From assembly GCA_937893015.1 (NCBI GenBank), contig CALBJX010000114.1, forward strand, positions 1-57,671: DNA of 57,671 nt. The letters run 5' to 3'. Below, in pieces: positions 17,011-25,218 of this stretch (position 1 is its first letter; each line of letters opens with the position of its first letter). The notes beneath the pieces are model-generated. The model saw only the letters and a program-made list of their open reading frames with translations. It did no database searches and was not told where the DNA came from. Position numbers and translations under genes: made by a program. The DNA is from an uncultured Verrucomicrobiales bacterium. GTDB lineage: Bacteria; Verrucomicrobiota; Verrucomicrobiia; Verrucomicrobiales; Akkermansiaceae.

Positions 17011-18141
17011 TCAGCCCAGCAGGGCAGCGATATCCGCCGCGTACAGTTCGGGCTCCAGCAGGAAGGAGTCGTGCCCCTTCTGCGACTTGATGCACTTGTA
17101 ACCTGCACGAACGCCGTTCTTCTTCATGCGGCGGGCAAAGCGGGAGATGTCGCTCGGCGTGAAGCAGCAATCCGTGCTGATGGAGAAAATCATGAAGGGA
17201 ATGTCGTGCTGAGCGTAGACGCGGCAGACCTCATCCAGATTCTTCTTGCCCGTGAAGGCGGGCAGGTCGAACTTCGCCCACATGTCCATGATGCGGATGT
17301 AGGCGTTCGCATCGAAACGCTTGGAGAACTTCACGCCTTGGTAAAGCATGTAGCTCTCCGTGTTCTGCGTGGGGGTGTACCAGGTCAGCATGCCGCGGCG
17401 GTCAGGCAGCGCCTTCTTGGCGCGCTTGGAAAGCCCCTTTTGGTACACGAACATCTTGTGGCAAATGATGCGGGCGAGCGCCACGCCGCGCCACGGCTGC
17501 TTGTCGAGCGCGTAGTTGCCCGCTTCGTAGGCGGGGTCCATCTCCACGGCCATAATCTGCTCAAAGACGGAGAGCTTGTGGTCGATGGGGGTCTCGTAGG
17601 AGGTGCCGATGAGCAGCACGCTCTTCACGCGCTCGGGGTACAGAGCGGTGAGGGTGAGGGCGAGCTGCCCGCCCAGACTGGGGCCCACGATGGCGAAGCG
17701 GTCGATGCCGTAGTGATCAAGCACCTTGATTTGTGCGCGTGCTTGGTCCAGCGCCGTCACCAGCGGGAAGCGGGAGGCCCACGGCTTGCCGTCGGGGGCA
17801 AGGGAAGTCGGCCCCGTGCTGCCGTAGCAGCTGCCGAGGTAGTTGATGCAGATGATGAAATATTTGTTTGTATCCAGCGGCTTGCCCTCGCCGATCATCA
17901 AATCCCACCAGCCTTGGAAATACTCAGGCTGCCAGAAGGCACCCGCCTCAGGCAGGTCGTCGTTCCAACCATGGGCGTGGTGGCTGCCCGTCAGCGCGTG
18001 GAAGAGAAGGATGGCGTTGCTCTTGTCCGCGTTGAGCGTGCCGTAGGTCTCATACGCCAGCTGCACCTGCGGCAAGGTGACACCGGCGGAGAAAGCGAAA
18101 TTCCCGATGGGCAGGATCTGTGTGCGGACGATGTTTTCCAT
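17011..18141 (-). CDS. metX: Homoserine O-acyltransferase (MetX family, alpha/beta hydrolase)
   Basis: MetX acylates the hydroxyl of homoserine, usually from acetyl-CoA, for methionine synthesis by direct sulfhydrylation. The 376-residue length matches. Motifs: the oxyanion region N-A-I-L-L-F-H-A-L-T-G-S-H-H near residue 45, nucleophile elbow G-P-S-L-G-G-Q near 145, Asp in T-D-C-C-F-T-P-S-D and His in K-G-H-D-S-F-L near the C-terminus. The elbow is usually G-G-S-M-G-G in this family, so the substitution is slightly unusual. Some MetX proteins use succinyl-CoA; the donor cannot be read securely here. It lies downstream of rpmJ, separated from it by a terminator-like hairpin. Confidence 0.9.
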   Translation of the reverse strand: MENIVRTQILPIGNFAFSAGVTLPQVQLAYETYGTLNADKSNAILLFHALTGSHHAHGWNDDLPEAGAFWQPEYFQGWWDLMIGEGKPLDTNKYFIICINYLGSCYGSTGPTSLAPDGKPWASRFPLVTALDQARAQIKVLDHYGIDRFAIVGPSLGGQLALTLTALYPERVKSVLLIGTSYETPIDHKLSVFEQIMAVEMDPAYEAGNYALDKQPWRGVALARIICHKMFVYQKGLSKRAKKALPDRRGMLTWYTPTQNTESYMLYQGVKFSKRFDANAYIRIMDMWAKFDLPAFTGKKNLDEVCRVYAQHDIPFMIFSISTDCCFTPSDISRFARRMKKNGVRAGYKCIKSQKGHDSFLLEPELYAADIAALLG

Positions 18142-18180
18142 GGTGGGAGAGCAAAAAAAGATGCTAGATGGCGGGACACG

Positions 18181-18209
18181 AAAAAAGACCGGGGTGCATC
18201 ACACCGGTC
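18181..18209 (-). terminator. Predicted terminator downstream of rpmJ
   Basis: A ten-base stem GACCGGTGTG/CACCCCGGTC (minus strand, one mismatch), followed by TTTTTT. It sits between rpmJ and metX. Confidence 0.75.
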
Positions 18210-18251
18210 TCTCTCGCAATATACCCCATGCGGACACGGGGGCGGGGAATC

Positions 18252-18416
18252 TTACTTGACACCCTTCTTGCTCAGGCGCGTGCCGGCGGTGGCACCCTGA
18301 CGAGCCTTGAACTTGGGGTTGCTCTTGCAGATGACATAGAGCGTGCCCTTGCGCTTCACGATCTGGCAGTCTGCGTGGCGGCGCTTCATGGATGCGAGGG
18401 AGGAAAGAACTTTCAT
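18252..18416 (-). CDS. rpmJ: 50S ribosomal protein bL36, C-minus type
   Basis: A 54-residue basic protein beginning MKVLSSLASMKRRHADC and continuing through L-Y-V-I-C-K-S-N-P-K-F-K-A-R-Q. This matches the bL36 paralogue that lacks the full four-Cys/His zinc ribbon; only Cys17 and Cys30 are present. It is a structural component of the large ribosomal subunit. In many bacteria this C-minus form is induced under zinc limitation, while a C-plus form lies in the spc operon; whether that applies here is inference. It is monocistronic, with a clear TTTACA/TATAAT promoter, a leader of about 65 bases and a following terminator. The C-terminal extension G-A-T-A-G-T-R-L-S-K-K-G-V-K is somewhat longer than usual. 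Confidence 0.93.
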   Translation of the reverse strand: MKVLSSLASMKRRHADCQIVKRKGTLYVICKSNPKFKARQGATAGTRLSKKGVK

Positions 18417-18480
18417 TGTCGTATTTCGTTAGTGTTAATCAGAAGATGATCTACCGAACGCTTCCGCGTCGGGACGACCC

Positions 18481-18508
18481 ATTATAGCGGCAAAGAACGA
18501 TTTGTAAA
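18481..18508 (-). promoter_or_regulatory. Predicted rpmJ promoter
   Basis: TTTACA, 16 bases, TATAAT on the minus strand. A small inverted pair ATTTGT/ACAAAT overlaps the -35, giving a possible regulator site. Confidence 0.65.
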
Positions 18509-18555
18509 GACAAATTTACCCCATGAGGGCAATTTTTCCGAATTGAAGGCAGAAT

Positions 18556-20946
18556 TCAGCACACGCCCTTGAAGGTATAACCGGCTTTGGTGACGGCGGC
18601 TTCCAGCGCGGCGGGCTCCACGGGGGAGGAGAGGGTGAGCACGGCAGTCTTGTCCTTGTGGGAGGCGGTGCAGCTCTCCACCTGCGGCAGGGCGAGCAGT
18701 GCTTCCGTCAGGTGGCGTTCACAATGCGGGCACATCATGCCCTCGACACGGATGGTCATGGTATTCATCGTTTGTTTGTGTTGGGGTTGTTCAGGAGAGG
18801 AAAGGTCGAGACGTTTCAGGCGCAGGGCGTTCATCACCACGCAGAAGCTGCTCAGGCTCATGGCCGCCGCAGCGACGGAGGGCGTGAGATACCACCCGAA
18901 GAAAGAAGCATACGCACCCGCCGCCAAGGGGATGGCGAGGGCATTGTAGAAAAAGGCCCAGAAGAGGTTTTGCCGAATCGTGCGGATGACCGCGCGGCTC
19001 AGGCGGAAGGCCGCGACGACATCGCGCAGGTCAGAGCGCAACAGAATGATGCCCGCGCTTTCAAGAGCGACATCCGTACCGGCGCCGATAGCCATGCCGA
19101 CGTCCGCCGCGGTGAGCGCAGGGGCATCGTTGATGCCGTCACCCACCACCGCCACGTGCAGCCCCTTGGTCTGCAGCTCACGCACCTTGGCGGCCTTATC
19201 CTGCGGCAGCGCCCCGCTCACCACCTCGTCGATACCCGCATGCGTCGCCACCGCCGCTGCCGTGCGGGCGTTGTCACCCGTCACCATCAGCACGCGCAGC
19301 CCCGCCGCCTGCAAGGCTTGCACCGCCGCCGCGCTGCTCGGGCGCACAGGGTCCGCCACGGCCAGCATGCCGATATAGGCCGTGCCGCGGGCGAAGAACA
19401 GGGGCGTCTTGCCCTGCGCCGCGAGCGCTTCCGCCCGCGCGGTATCAGGCACCACCCCCAGCTCCTGCATGAACGCGGCATTGCCCGCCGCGCAAAGCAC
19501 GCCGTCTATCTCCGCCTGTACGCCGCGCCCCGCGAGATAGCGTGTCTTCTCCGCGGGCGGCACGGCCACACCGCGTTCCTGCGCCGCCGCCGTCACCGCT
19601 TCCGCGAGAGGATGGTTGCTGCCCGACTCCAAGGCCGCGGCGAGAGCCAACAAAGCCGTTTCATCCCCCTCTGCCGCCACCATATCCGTCACCACGGGGT
19701 GTCCCTCCGTCACCGTGCCTGTCTTGTCCAGCAGCACGGCACGCACGCGCCGTGCTGCCTCCAACACCGCACCCGAGCGGAAGAGCAGCCCCTGCTCCGC
19801 GCCCTTGCCCGCGCCCACCATAATTGCCACGGGGGTCGCCAACCCCAGCGCACAGGGGCAGGAAATCACCAGCACGGCAATCGCGCAGCCGACCGCCGTC
19901 TCCCACGGAGCACCGCAGCAGCGCCACACCGCCGCCGTCAGCGCAGCCAGCAGCAGCACGGCGGGCACGAACACGCCCGACACGCGGTCCGCCAAGCGCG
20001 CGATGGGCGCCTTGCTCGCCGCCGCCTCGCCCACCAAATGAATGATGCCCGCCAGCGCGGATTCCCCGCGGGGCTTTTCCACCCGCACCCGCAGCGTGCC
20101 GTTGCCGTTCATGGTGCCCGCGCAAACCTTGCTGCCGACGGATTTTTCGATGGGCAGGCTCTCCCCCGTGAAGGCGGACTCGTCGATACTCGACTCACCC
20201 TCCTCCACCACGCCGTCCGCCGCCACGCGCTCGCCGGGCTTCACCAGCAGCAGGTCGCCCGCCACGATCTCCGCCGCGGGCACCGATACAAATTCTTCCC
20301 CGCGCTGCACCATGGCGCGGTCGGGCAACAGCGCACGCAACTGACGCAGAGCGCTGCCCGTCTGCCCCGTTGCCCGCGCCTCCAGCCACTTGCCGAAGGT
20401 GATAAGCGTGAGAATCATGCCCGCGGACTCCACATAGGAACACCCGCCGTGCAGCCACAGGGCATCCGCCGCGCTGTACGCCATCGCCGCCGCGGCACCC
20501 AGCGCCACCAGCGTGTCCATGTTCGGTGCGCCGCCGATGAGCCCCTTTGCCCCGCGCAGGAAAAAGGCGCGGTTGAACACCACAATCGGCAGCAACAGCA
20601 ACCAACAGCCGATTTCCGCCGAAGCCCCCTGCCCCGCATGACACAGCACCACCAGCGGCAGCAGAAAAACCAGCGAGCAGAGCAACCGGCTGCGCACCGC
20701 CCGCGCTTCATCCGCACGGGTATCGTCAGAGGCATCCCCCGTGGCGAGCGAGGCGCCGTAGCCCGCCGCCGTCACGGCCGCCATGATATCCGAGATGCGC
20801 TCTTCCTCCGCTTCCAACACCATGGAGTGCGTCAGCAGATTCACCTGCACACCGCGCACACCTGCCACGCGGCACACCGCCTGTTCCACACGGGCGGAAC
20901 AAGCCGCGCAGCTCATCCCCGTCACCTGAAAACGCAACGATTTCAT
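18556..20946 (-). CDS. copA: Copper-exporting P-type ATPase with N- and C-terminal heavy-metal-binding domains
   Basis: An inner-membrane P1B ATPase that pumps Cu(I) out of the cytoplasm. The N-terminal HMA domain has G-M-S-C-A-A-C at residues 10-16. Eight membrane helices follow, with the TGES-type actuator (T-G-E-S-L-P), I-S-C-P-C-A-L-G in the metal channel, phosphorylation motif D-K-T-G-T, and G-D-G-I-N-D-A-P. Unusually, after the last helix a short linker (S-P-E-Q-P-Q-H-K-Q-T) leads straight into a second complete HMA domain, G-M-M-C-P-H-C, that looks like a CopZ chaperone. An internal ATG at 18766-18768 would make a free 70-residue CopZ. Total 796 residues. Six bases separate it from the ArsR-type regulator gene upstream. 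Confidence 0.93.
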   Translation of the reverse strand: MKSLRFQVTGMSCAACSARVEQAVCRVAGVRGVQVNLLTHSMVLEAEEERISDIMAAVTAAGYGASLATGDASDDTRADEARAVRSRLLCSLVFLLPLVVLCHAGQGASAEIGCWLLLLPIVVFNRAFFLRGAKGLIGGAPNMDTLVALGAAAAMAYSAADALWLHGGCSYVESAGMILTLITFGKWLEARATGQTGSALRQLRALLPDRAMVQRGEEFVSVPAAEIVAGDLLLVKPGERVAADGVVEEGESSIDESAFTGESLPIEKSVGSKVCAGTMNGNGTLRVRVEKPRGESALAGIIHLVGEAAASKAPIARLADRVSGVFVPAVLLLAALTAAVWRCCGAPWETAVGCAIAVLVISCPCALGLATPVAIMVGAGKGAEQGLLFRSGAVLEAARRVRAVLLDKTGTVTEGHPVVTDMVAAEGDETALLALAAALESGSNHPLAEAVTAAAQERGVAVPPAEKTRYLAGRGVQAEIDGVLCAAGNAAFMQELGVVPDTARAEALAAQGKTPLFFARGTAYIGMLAVADPVRPSSAAAVQALQAAGLRVLMVTGDNARTAAAVATHAGIDEVVSGALPQDKAAKVRELQTKGLHVAVVGDGINDAPALTAADVGMAIGAGTDVALESAGIILLRSDLRDVVAAFRLSRAVIRTIRQNLFWAFFYNALAIPLAAGAYASFFGWYLTPSVAAAAMSLSSFCVVMNALRLKRLDLSSPEQPQHKQTMNTMTIRVEGMMCPHCERHLTEALLALPQVESCTASHKDKTAVLTLSSPVEPAALEAAVTKAGYTFKGVC

Positions 20947-20952
20947 ACCGCC

Positions 20953-21279
20953 TTACTCGGCCATGTGCTCCAACCCCAGTTCCAGAATGCGCTGCACGTG
21001 GTCATCCGCGAGCGCATAGTAGATATTCTTGCCCTCGCGGCGCGTGCGCACGAGGTGACTCTGTCGCAAAATTTTCAGCTGGTGCGACACGGCGGGTGCC
21101 GTCATCCCCAGCAGCTCCGCCAAATGCGAGCCGCACATCTCGCCCCGATGCAAGGCCCAAAGCACCTTCAAGCGCGAGCTGTCGCCGAACACCTTGAAAA
21201 AGTCCGCCAAGTCGCAGATAGCTTCGTCGGGCAGCATCTCTCCCGACATCCCGAATCCATGGTTGCAAGGGGTGGTCAT
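20953..21279 (-). CDS. ArsR/SmtB-family metal-responsive transcriptional repressor
   Basis: A 108-residue winged-helix regulator. The recognition helix region reads H-L-A-E-L-L-G-M-T-A-P-A-V-S-H-Q-L-K-I-L, with the wing at R-R-E-G-K-N-I-Y-Y-A-L. Candidate metal ligands are Cys/His near the N-terminus (T-P-C-N-H) and in G-E-M-C-G-S-H, which occupies the alpha-3 position used by ArsR and CadC-type sensors. The start at MTTPCNHG was chosen because an upstream in-frame ATG precedes the -10 element. It is the first gene of a two-gene unit with the copper ATPase, so it probably represses its own operon until metal, likely Cu(I), is bound. A copper-sensing ArsR would be less common than CsoR or CueR, so the metal is inference. 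Confidence 0.88.
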   Translation of the reverse strand: MTTPCNHGFGMSGEMLPDEAICDLADFFKVFGDSSRLKVLWALHRGEMCGSHLAELLGMTAPAVSHQLKILRQSHLVRTRREGKNIYYALADDHVQRILELGLEHMAE

Positions 21280-21298
21280 TTTGATGTTTGTTTGAGTG

Positions 21299-21327
21299 TT
21301 TATACAATCCTTTTCGCCCCCTGTCAA
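21299..21327 (-). promoter_or_regulatory. Predicted promoter of the arsR-copA operon
   Basis: TTGACA, 17 bases, TATAAA on the minus strand. The A/C-rich ACTCAAACAAACATC just downstream, overlapping the start region, is a candidate repressor site but has only weak symmetry. Confidence 0.7.
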
Positions 21328-21366
21328 GCGCACGACGATTTTTCGTCCGTCCTTCCCGCATCCTGC

Positions 21367-21395
21367 TTGACAGCATGCGGCGGGCGGCGTAAGAT
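21367..21395 (+). promoter_or_regulatory. Predicted ilvE promoter
   Basis: TTGACA, 17 bases, TAAGAT, about 30 bases before the ATG. Confidence 0.75.
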
Positions 21396-21424
21396 GGGGA
21401 CATCAAACAATTTTCATCTTTCAT

Positions 21425-22444
21425 ATGGCTAAAGATATCGATTGGAGCAATCTCGGCTTCGGTTACATCAAGACGGACAAGCGCTACGTCTCCACCTACA
21501 AGGACGGCGCTTGGGATGCAGGCACGCTGACGGGCGACGACATGATTTCCATGAGCGAATGCGCCTGTGTGCTGCAGTACGCGCAGACCTGCTTCGAGGG
21601 TCTGAAAGCCTACCGCACGGAGGACGGCCGCCTCGTCTGCTTCCGCCCCGACCTGAACGCCTCCCGCATGGCGGATTCCGCCACCTATCTGGAGATGCCC
21701 GCCTTCCCGCAGGACCGCTTCATCGAGGCCGTGAAAGCCGTCGTGGCCGCCAACGCGGACTTCGTGCCGCCCTACGGCTCGGGTGCCACGCTCTACCTGC
21801 GCCCCTTCATGTTCGGCATCAACCCCGTCATCGGCGTGAAACCCGCCACGGAGTTCCAGTTCCGCATCTTCTGCACGCCCGTGGGCCCGTACTTCAAGGG
21901 CGGTGCCAAGCCCATCACCATCCGCGTGAGCGACTTTGACCGCGCCGCCCCCCACGGCACGGGCCACATCAAGGCCGGCCTCAACTACGCCATGAGCCTG
22001 CACGCCATCGTGGACGCCCACAACAAGGGCTTTGCCGAGAACATGTACCTCGACCCCGCCACCCGCACCTATGTGGAGGAAACGGGCGGTGCCAACTTCA
22101 TCTTCATCACCAAGGACGGCACGCTGGTGACGCCCAAATCGACGAGCATCCTGCCCTCCATCACCCGCCGTTCCCTCATGGTCGTGGCGGAGAAATATCT
22201 CGGCATGAAGGTCGAGGAGCGCCCGGTGAAGCTCAGCGAGCTGAAGGATTTCGCCGAATGCGGTCTCTGCGGCACGGCGGCGGTCATCTCCCCCGTCGGC
22301 AAGATTGTGGACCACGGCGAAGACATCTGCTTCCCCGCGGGCATGGAGAAGATGGGCCCGTGGACGCAGAAGCTCTACGACACCCTGACGGGCATCCAGA
22401 TGGGCCGCATCGAAGCCCCCGAAGGCTGGATTGTGGAAATCTGA
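21425..22444 (+). CDS. ilvE: Branched-chain amino acid aminotransferase
   Basis: A cytoplasmic PLP enzyme that interconverts Val, Leu and Ile with their 2-oxo acids using glutamate/2-oxoglutarate. The 339 residues fit the fold-type IV, eukaryotic-like BCAT length. The Schiff-base lysine lies in G-H-I-K-A-G-L-N-Y-A, and the family motif E-T-G-G-A-N-F-I-F follows. The early segment C-F-E-G-L-K-A-Y and R-P-D-L-N-A-S-R-M match the substrate/PLP-binding region. It is monocistronic, with a strong promoter upstream and a near-perfect terminator downstream. The leader before the ATG is A/T-rich without a Shine-Dalgarno sequence. Confidence 0.96.
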   Translation: MAKDIDWSNLGFGYIKTDKRYVSTYKDGAWDAGTLTGDDMISMSECACVLQYAQTCFEGLKAYRTEDGRLVCFRPDLNASRMADSATYLEMPAFPQDRFIEAVKAVVAANADFVPPYGSGATLYLRPFMFGINPVIGVKPATEFQFRIFCTPVGPYFKGGAKPITIRVSDFDRAAPHGTGHIKAGLNYAMSLHAIVDAHNKGFAENMYLDPATRTYVEETGGANFIFITKDGTLVTPKSTSILPSITRRSLMVVAEKYLGMKVEERPVKLSELKDFAECGLCGTAAVISPVGKIVDHGEDICFPAGMEKMGPWTQKLYDTLTGIQMGRIEAPEGWIVEI

Positions 22445-22500
22445 CCCGGCTTCGCCAAGGCAAGCCATCACCCAGGAGCGCCGGATGGCGCCGATTCAGG

Positions 22501-22535
22501 AAAGCGGTCTGACGCCGACGTCAGACCGCTTTTTT
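22501..22535 (+). terminator. Rho-independent terminator of ilvE
   Basis: Perfect 14-bp arms AAAGCGGTCTGACG/CGTCAGACCGCTTT, loop CCGA, then a T run. Confidence 0.93.
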
Positions 22536-22543
22536 GTTTACTC

Positions 22544-22571
22544 TTGACGCTCTTGTTCTTCCTGATAGAAT
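22544..22571 (+). promoter_or_regulatory. Predicted promoter of the Sel1-like gene
   Basis: TTGACG, 16 bases, TAGAAT immediately after the ilvE terminator; the leader is about 60 bases. Confidence 0.6.
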
Positions 22572-22638
22572 GAGGGCAACCCAACTCTATCAAGCGAAAG
22601 TTACGCCTTCCGTTGCTTTCGGCATCCCCATCCTCCCT

Positions 22639-23574
22639 ATGAATACGTATCGCCCCGACAGAGAGAAAACGCCCGCACCGCAGAAGCAGGATATCCCGAT
22701 GCTGCGAGAGGCGCCTGAGAGCGGAGACGCCGCGGCGCTGACGGAACGGGCGGAGAACTACCGCCTGAGCGGCTACGAAGCGGAAAGCTATCTTCCCCTG
22801 CTCTGCGCAGCAGCGGCGCAGTCCTATAAGCCCGCCTTCGGGTTGTACGGCTATGCCCTCTGTCTGACGGGAGAGCGCAAGCTCGGTGAAGCCATTCTGC
22901 GGGAAGTCGCTGCCCGAAAGGATGGTCAAGGAGCCTTTCTCTACAGCGAATACCTGTTTGAACTCGGGCAGCGCGAAATCGAGTGCCGCTACTGGCTGGA
23001 GCTCGCGGCAGAGGCCGGGTTCATCCCCGCCTACCGCAAGCTCTCCGCACATTTCACGCCCTTCTCTCCCGAATCGCAGGTTGATTTGGGCTATCACCCC
23101 GATATCACCACCGCCGCCGCATGGATGAAGAAAGCAGCGGATGCCGGGGATGCCGACAGCGCCTACGACTACGCCCGCATGCTCACCCGCTTGCCCTACT
23201 ACACATGGGACGAAATTTTACGCTATTATCGCCTGGCCTATGAGCGCGGGCGCACGGATGCGGTTTTCCCGCTGGCGGACCACGAGCGACGCCCGCAATT
23301 CGTCGTGAAGCGCAAGCTGCTGTACGGAGAGAAAGGAAGACCTGTCTACGACATCATCAGGAAGCCTGACAGAAAAGATGCACCACGCGCGGTGAGGCTC
23401 TATTTGGACGCCGCTGCCAAAGCCCCTGGGTTGCGCGGGCGTATCATGAAAGCCGCGCTGTGTCAAACATCCCCCGTGTGGGACGAGCGCTTTGTCAAAA
23501 AGGTGCTGCGCGGGCTGGCGGATATGGGCTACGATCCCGCCCTGCAACGCTTAAAACGGATGAAAGAAGGTTGA
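22639..23574 (+). CDS. Sel1-like/TPR-like repeat protein
   Basis: A predicted cytoplasmic helical-repeat protein of 311 residues with no signal peptide. Several helix pairs carry Sel1-type signatures, the clearest being A-A-A-W-M-K-K-A-A-D-A-G-D-A-D-S-A-Y-D-Y-A, with a weaker copy at W-L-E-L-A-A-E-A-G-F-I-P-A-Y. Such repeats make protein-binding solenoids. No catalytic domain is visible, so a scaffold or adaptor role is inferred. The start was placed at MNTYRPDREK because an upstream in-frame ATG overlaps the -35/-10 region. It stands alone between the ilvE terminator and a convergent transporter gene. Confidence 0.7.
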   Translation: MNTYRPDREKTPAPQKQDIPMLREAPESGDAAALTERAENYRLSGYEAESYLPLLCAAAAQSYKPAFGLYGYALCLTGERKLGEAILREVAARKDGQGAFLYSEYLFELGQREIECRYWLELAAEAGFIPAYRKLSAHFTPFSPESQVDLGYHPDITTAAAWMKKAADAGDADSAYDYARMLTRLPYYTWDEILRYYRLAYERGRTDAVFPLADHERRPQFVVKRKLLYGEKGRPVYDIIRKPDRKDAPRAVRLYLDAAAKAPGLRGRIMKAALCQTSPVWDERFVKKVLRGLADMGYDPALQRLKRMKEG

Positions 23575-23605
23575 AACAGGACGAAGCCTCCTGTTAGGCG
23601 TCCGC

Positions 23606-24562
23606 TCAAGCCTTGCGGCGGGAGTCAATCAAATTGTACAGCCCTGCCATGAGGGTGCCCGTGATGCTGTGCCACACGCAACAGATGGCAGAGGCAACGG
23701 CCGCTTCCGGCAGCAGAGGAAAATGCTTGCCCGCCAACACAGTGGCAAGCCCGGCGTTCTGCATGCCGACCTCGATGGAGAGCGTGCGGCGCTTGGGGCG
23801 CCCCATGCGGGTGAGGCGTGCCACGACGTAGCCGAGAGCGTAGCCCAGCGAGTTATGCAGGAAAATCGTCAGGAAGATGAGTGCGCCGCTCTGAAAGAAG
23901 CTCGCGCCGTGCGCGGACACCACGCCGCCGACGATTGCCGCCAGACCGAGCACGGAGACGGCAGGCATCAGGCGGCAGGTCTGCCGATAGCCCTCGCGCT
24001 TGCCCCAAAAGGCGTTGCCGAAAGCCCCCGCCGCCACGGGCAGGATGGTGACATAGAGAATGCTGCGGAACATGCCGAGCGCATCCACATCGATGCTCTC
24101 CCCGGCGAGCCACAGCACCAGCAGCGGCGTCACCAGCGGTGCCAACAGGGTGGAGGCCGTCGTCATGCCCACGGAGAAGGCGACATCGCCCTTGCAGAGA
24201 AAGCTCATGATGTTGCTGGACACGCCACCGGGGCAGCAGCCCACCAGAATGAGCCCCGCCGCGATGCCGCGAGGCAAATCAAACACACTCACCAGCGTCC
24301 ATGCCAACAGGGGCATGATGGAAAACTGAGCACACGCCCCGATGAAGATATCCAACGGACGTTGCGCCAGAATGCGGAAATCCTGCGGCGTGAGCGTCAT
24401 GCCCATGGTGAGCATAATCAGCCCCAGAATACAGGCCTGCACATCCCCCCGCACCCAGTCAAACAAGCTCGGTTCCCAAAAGGACAAAATCGCCACCGCC
24501 ACCACAAAGGGGGACGCCTGACGCGCCAGAAAGGCGCACACCCACTGCAAGCACCGCAACAT
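23606..24562 (-). CDS. Bile acid:sodium symporter (BASS/SBF) family transporter
   Basis: A sodium-coupled organic-anion importer with about ten membrane helices in 318 residues. Family hallmarks include L-T-M-G-M-T-L-T-P-Q-D-F in the early loop, C-C-P-G-G-V-S-S-N at the crossover helix and E-V-G-M-Q-N-A-G-L-A near the second crossover. Bacterial members carry bile acids, pantoate, pyruvate or other 2-oxo acids, so the substrate cannot be named. The start ATG at 24562 was preferred because the one 12 bases upstream is part of the -10 hexamer TAGGAT; a much longer frame would overlap the ferritin gene. The leader would be only about four bases. Confidence 0.9.
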   Translation of the reverse strand: MLRCLQWVCAFLARQASPFVVAVAILSFWEPSLFDWVRGDVQACILGLIMLTMGMTLTPQDFRILAQRPLDIFIGACAQFSIMPLLAWTLVSVFDLPRGIAAGLILVGCCPGGVSSNIMSFLCKGDVAFSVGMTTASTLLAPLVTPLLVLWLAGESIDVDALGMFRSILYVTILPVAAGAFGNAFWGKREGYRQTCRLMPAVSVLGLAAIVGGVVSAHGASFFQSGALIFLTIFLHNSLGYALGYVVARLTRMGRPKRRTLSIEVGMQNAGLATVLAGKHFPLLPEAAVASAICCVWHSITGTLMAGLYNLIDSRRKA

Positions 24563-24572
24563 AACGCGCAGC

Positions 24573-24601
24573 ATCCTAGCACAGAAGTGCGCGGATGGCA
24601 A
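24573..24601 (-). promoter_or_regulatory. Predicted promoter of the BASS transporter gene
   Basis: TTGCCA, 17 bases, TAGGAT, ten bases, ATG on the minus strand. Confidence 0.55.
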
Positions 24602-24650
24602 CCAAAACGATCGGTGCGGGCCGACGGAGCACGGAATGCCGCATGCCACC

Positions 24651-25163
24651 TCAGCTCCATTCCCGCCGATGTTTGGCGCTCTTTCGCTTGCCGAGATGGC
24701 GGTCGATACGGAGGAGTGCGGCGCGGTTGTCCTCTGCCAAACGCAGGCAGTCCACGATATCGGCAGCGTCATTCTCTTCCTCCACCTGCTCCTTCACATA
24801 CTGCATCATGAGGTTTTCGGAGGCAAAGTCCGACTCCGCGCGGCAAAGGGCAACGAGGGCGTCCACCGCCAGCGTCACCCGCTGTTCGTGCGCCAGCACC
24901 TGCTCAAAGACGGCGAGAGGTTGCTCCGCCGGGCAATGGGGCGAGCCGAGTGCGGGAATAGTGGCGGCCACGCGGCGTTCGCCGAGGTAAGTGATGAGCC
25001 GCAGCGCGTGCCCGCACTCCTCGTGAAACTGCTGCCGCAGCCAATGAGAACAGCCGGGCAGACCATGCTCCTGCAAACAGACGGAGAAATGCAGATAGAG
25101 CATCGCCGCCTCAAACTCTAAGTGAATCTGGCGGTTGAACGCCTCAAGGACATTTTTCTTCAT
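24651..25163 (-). CDS. Ferritin-like iron storage protein
   Basis: A four-helix non-haem ferritin of 170 residues that would oxidise and store iron in a cytoplasmic shell. The first helix carries L-E-F-E-A-A-M-L-Y-L with a ferroxidase Glu, the second has E-E-C-G-H-A-L-R with the E-x-x-H pair (normally E-E-x-x-H), and E-Q-V-E-E-E-N-D-A supplies the third-helix ligands. The start at MKKNVLEAFN gives the standard FtnA-like N-terminus and lies six bases after a TACAAT -10 element, predicting a leaderless mRNA. The gene sits 3' of an intergenic repeat and upstream of the BASS transporter, which has its own promoter. Confidence 0.9.
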   Translation of the reverse strand: MKKNVLEAFNRQIHLEFEAAMLYLHFSVCLQEHGLPGCSHWLRQQFHEECGHALRLITYLGERRVAATIPALGSPHCPAEQPLAVFEQVLAHEQRVTLAVDALVALCRAESDFASENLMMQYVKEQVEEENDAADIVDCLRLAEDNRAALLRIDRHLGKRKSAKHRREWS

Positions 25164-25169
25164 GCCCCC

Positions 25170-25198
25170 ATTGTACGCGGTTAGCGCGAGCGGTGCCA
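25170..25198 (-). promoter_or_regulatory. Predicted ferritin promoter
   Basis: TGGCAC, 17 bases, TACAAT, six bases, ATG on the minus strand. The -35 is weak. Confidence 0.5.
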
Positions 25199-25218
25199 CA
25201 ACTGTTCGGCAGGAAAAG

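Noticed and set aside
20953..21333. A longer start for the ArsR-type regulator
   Set aside because: The extra 18 codons include the -10 element and are not conserved in the family as far as I can judge.
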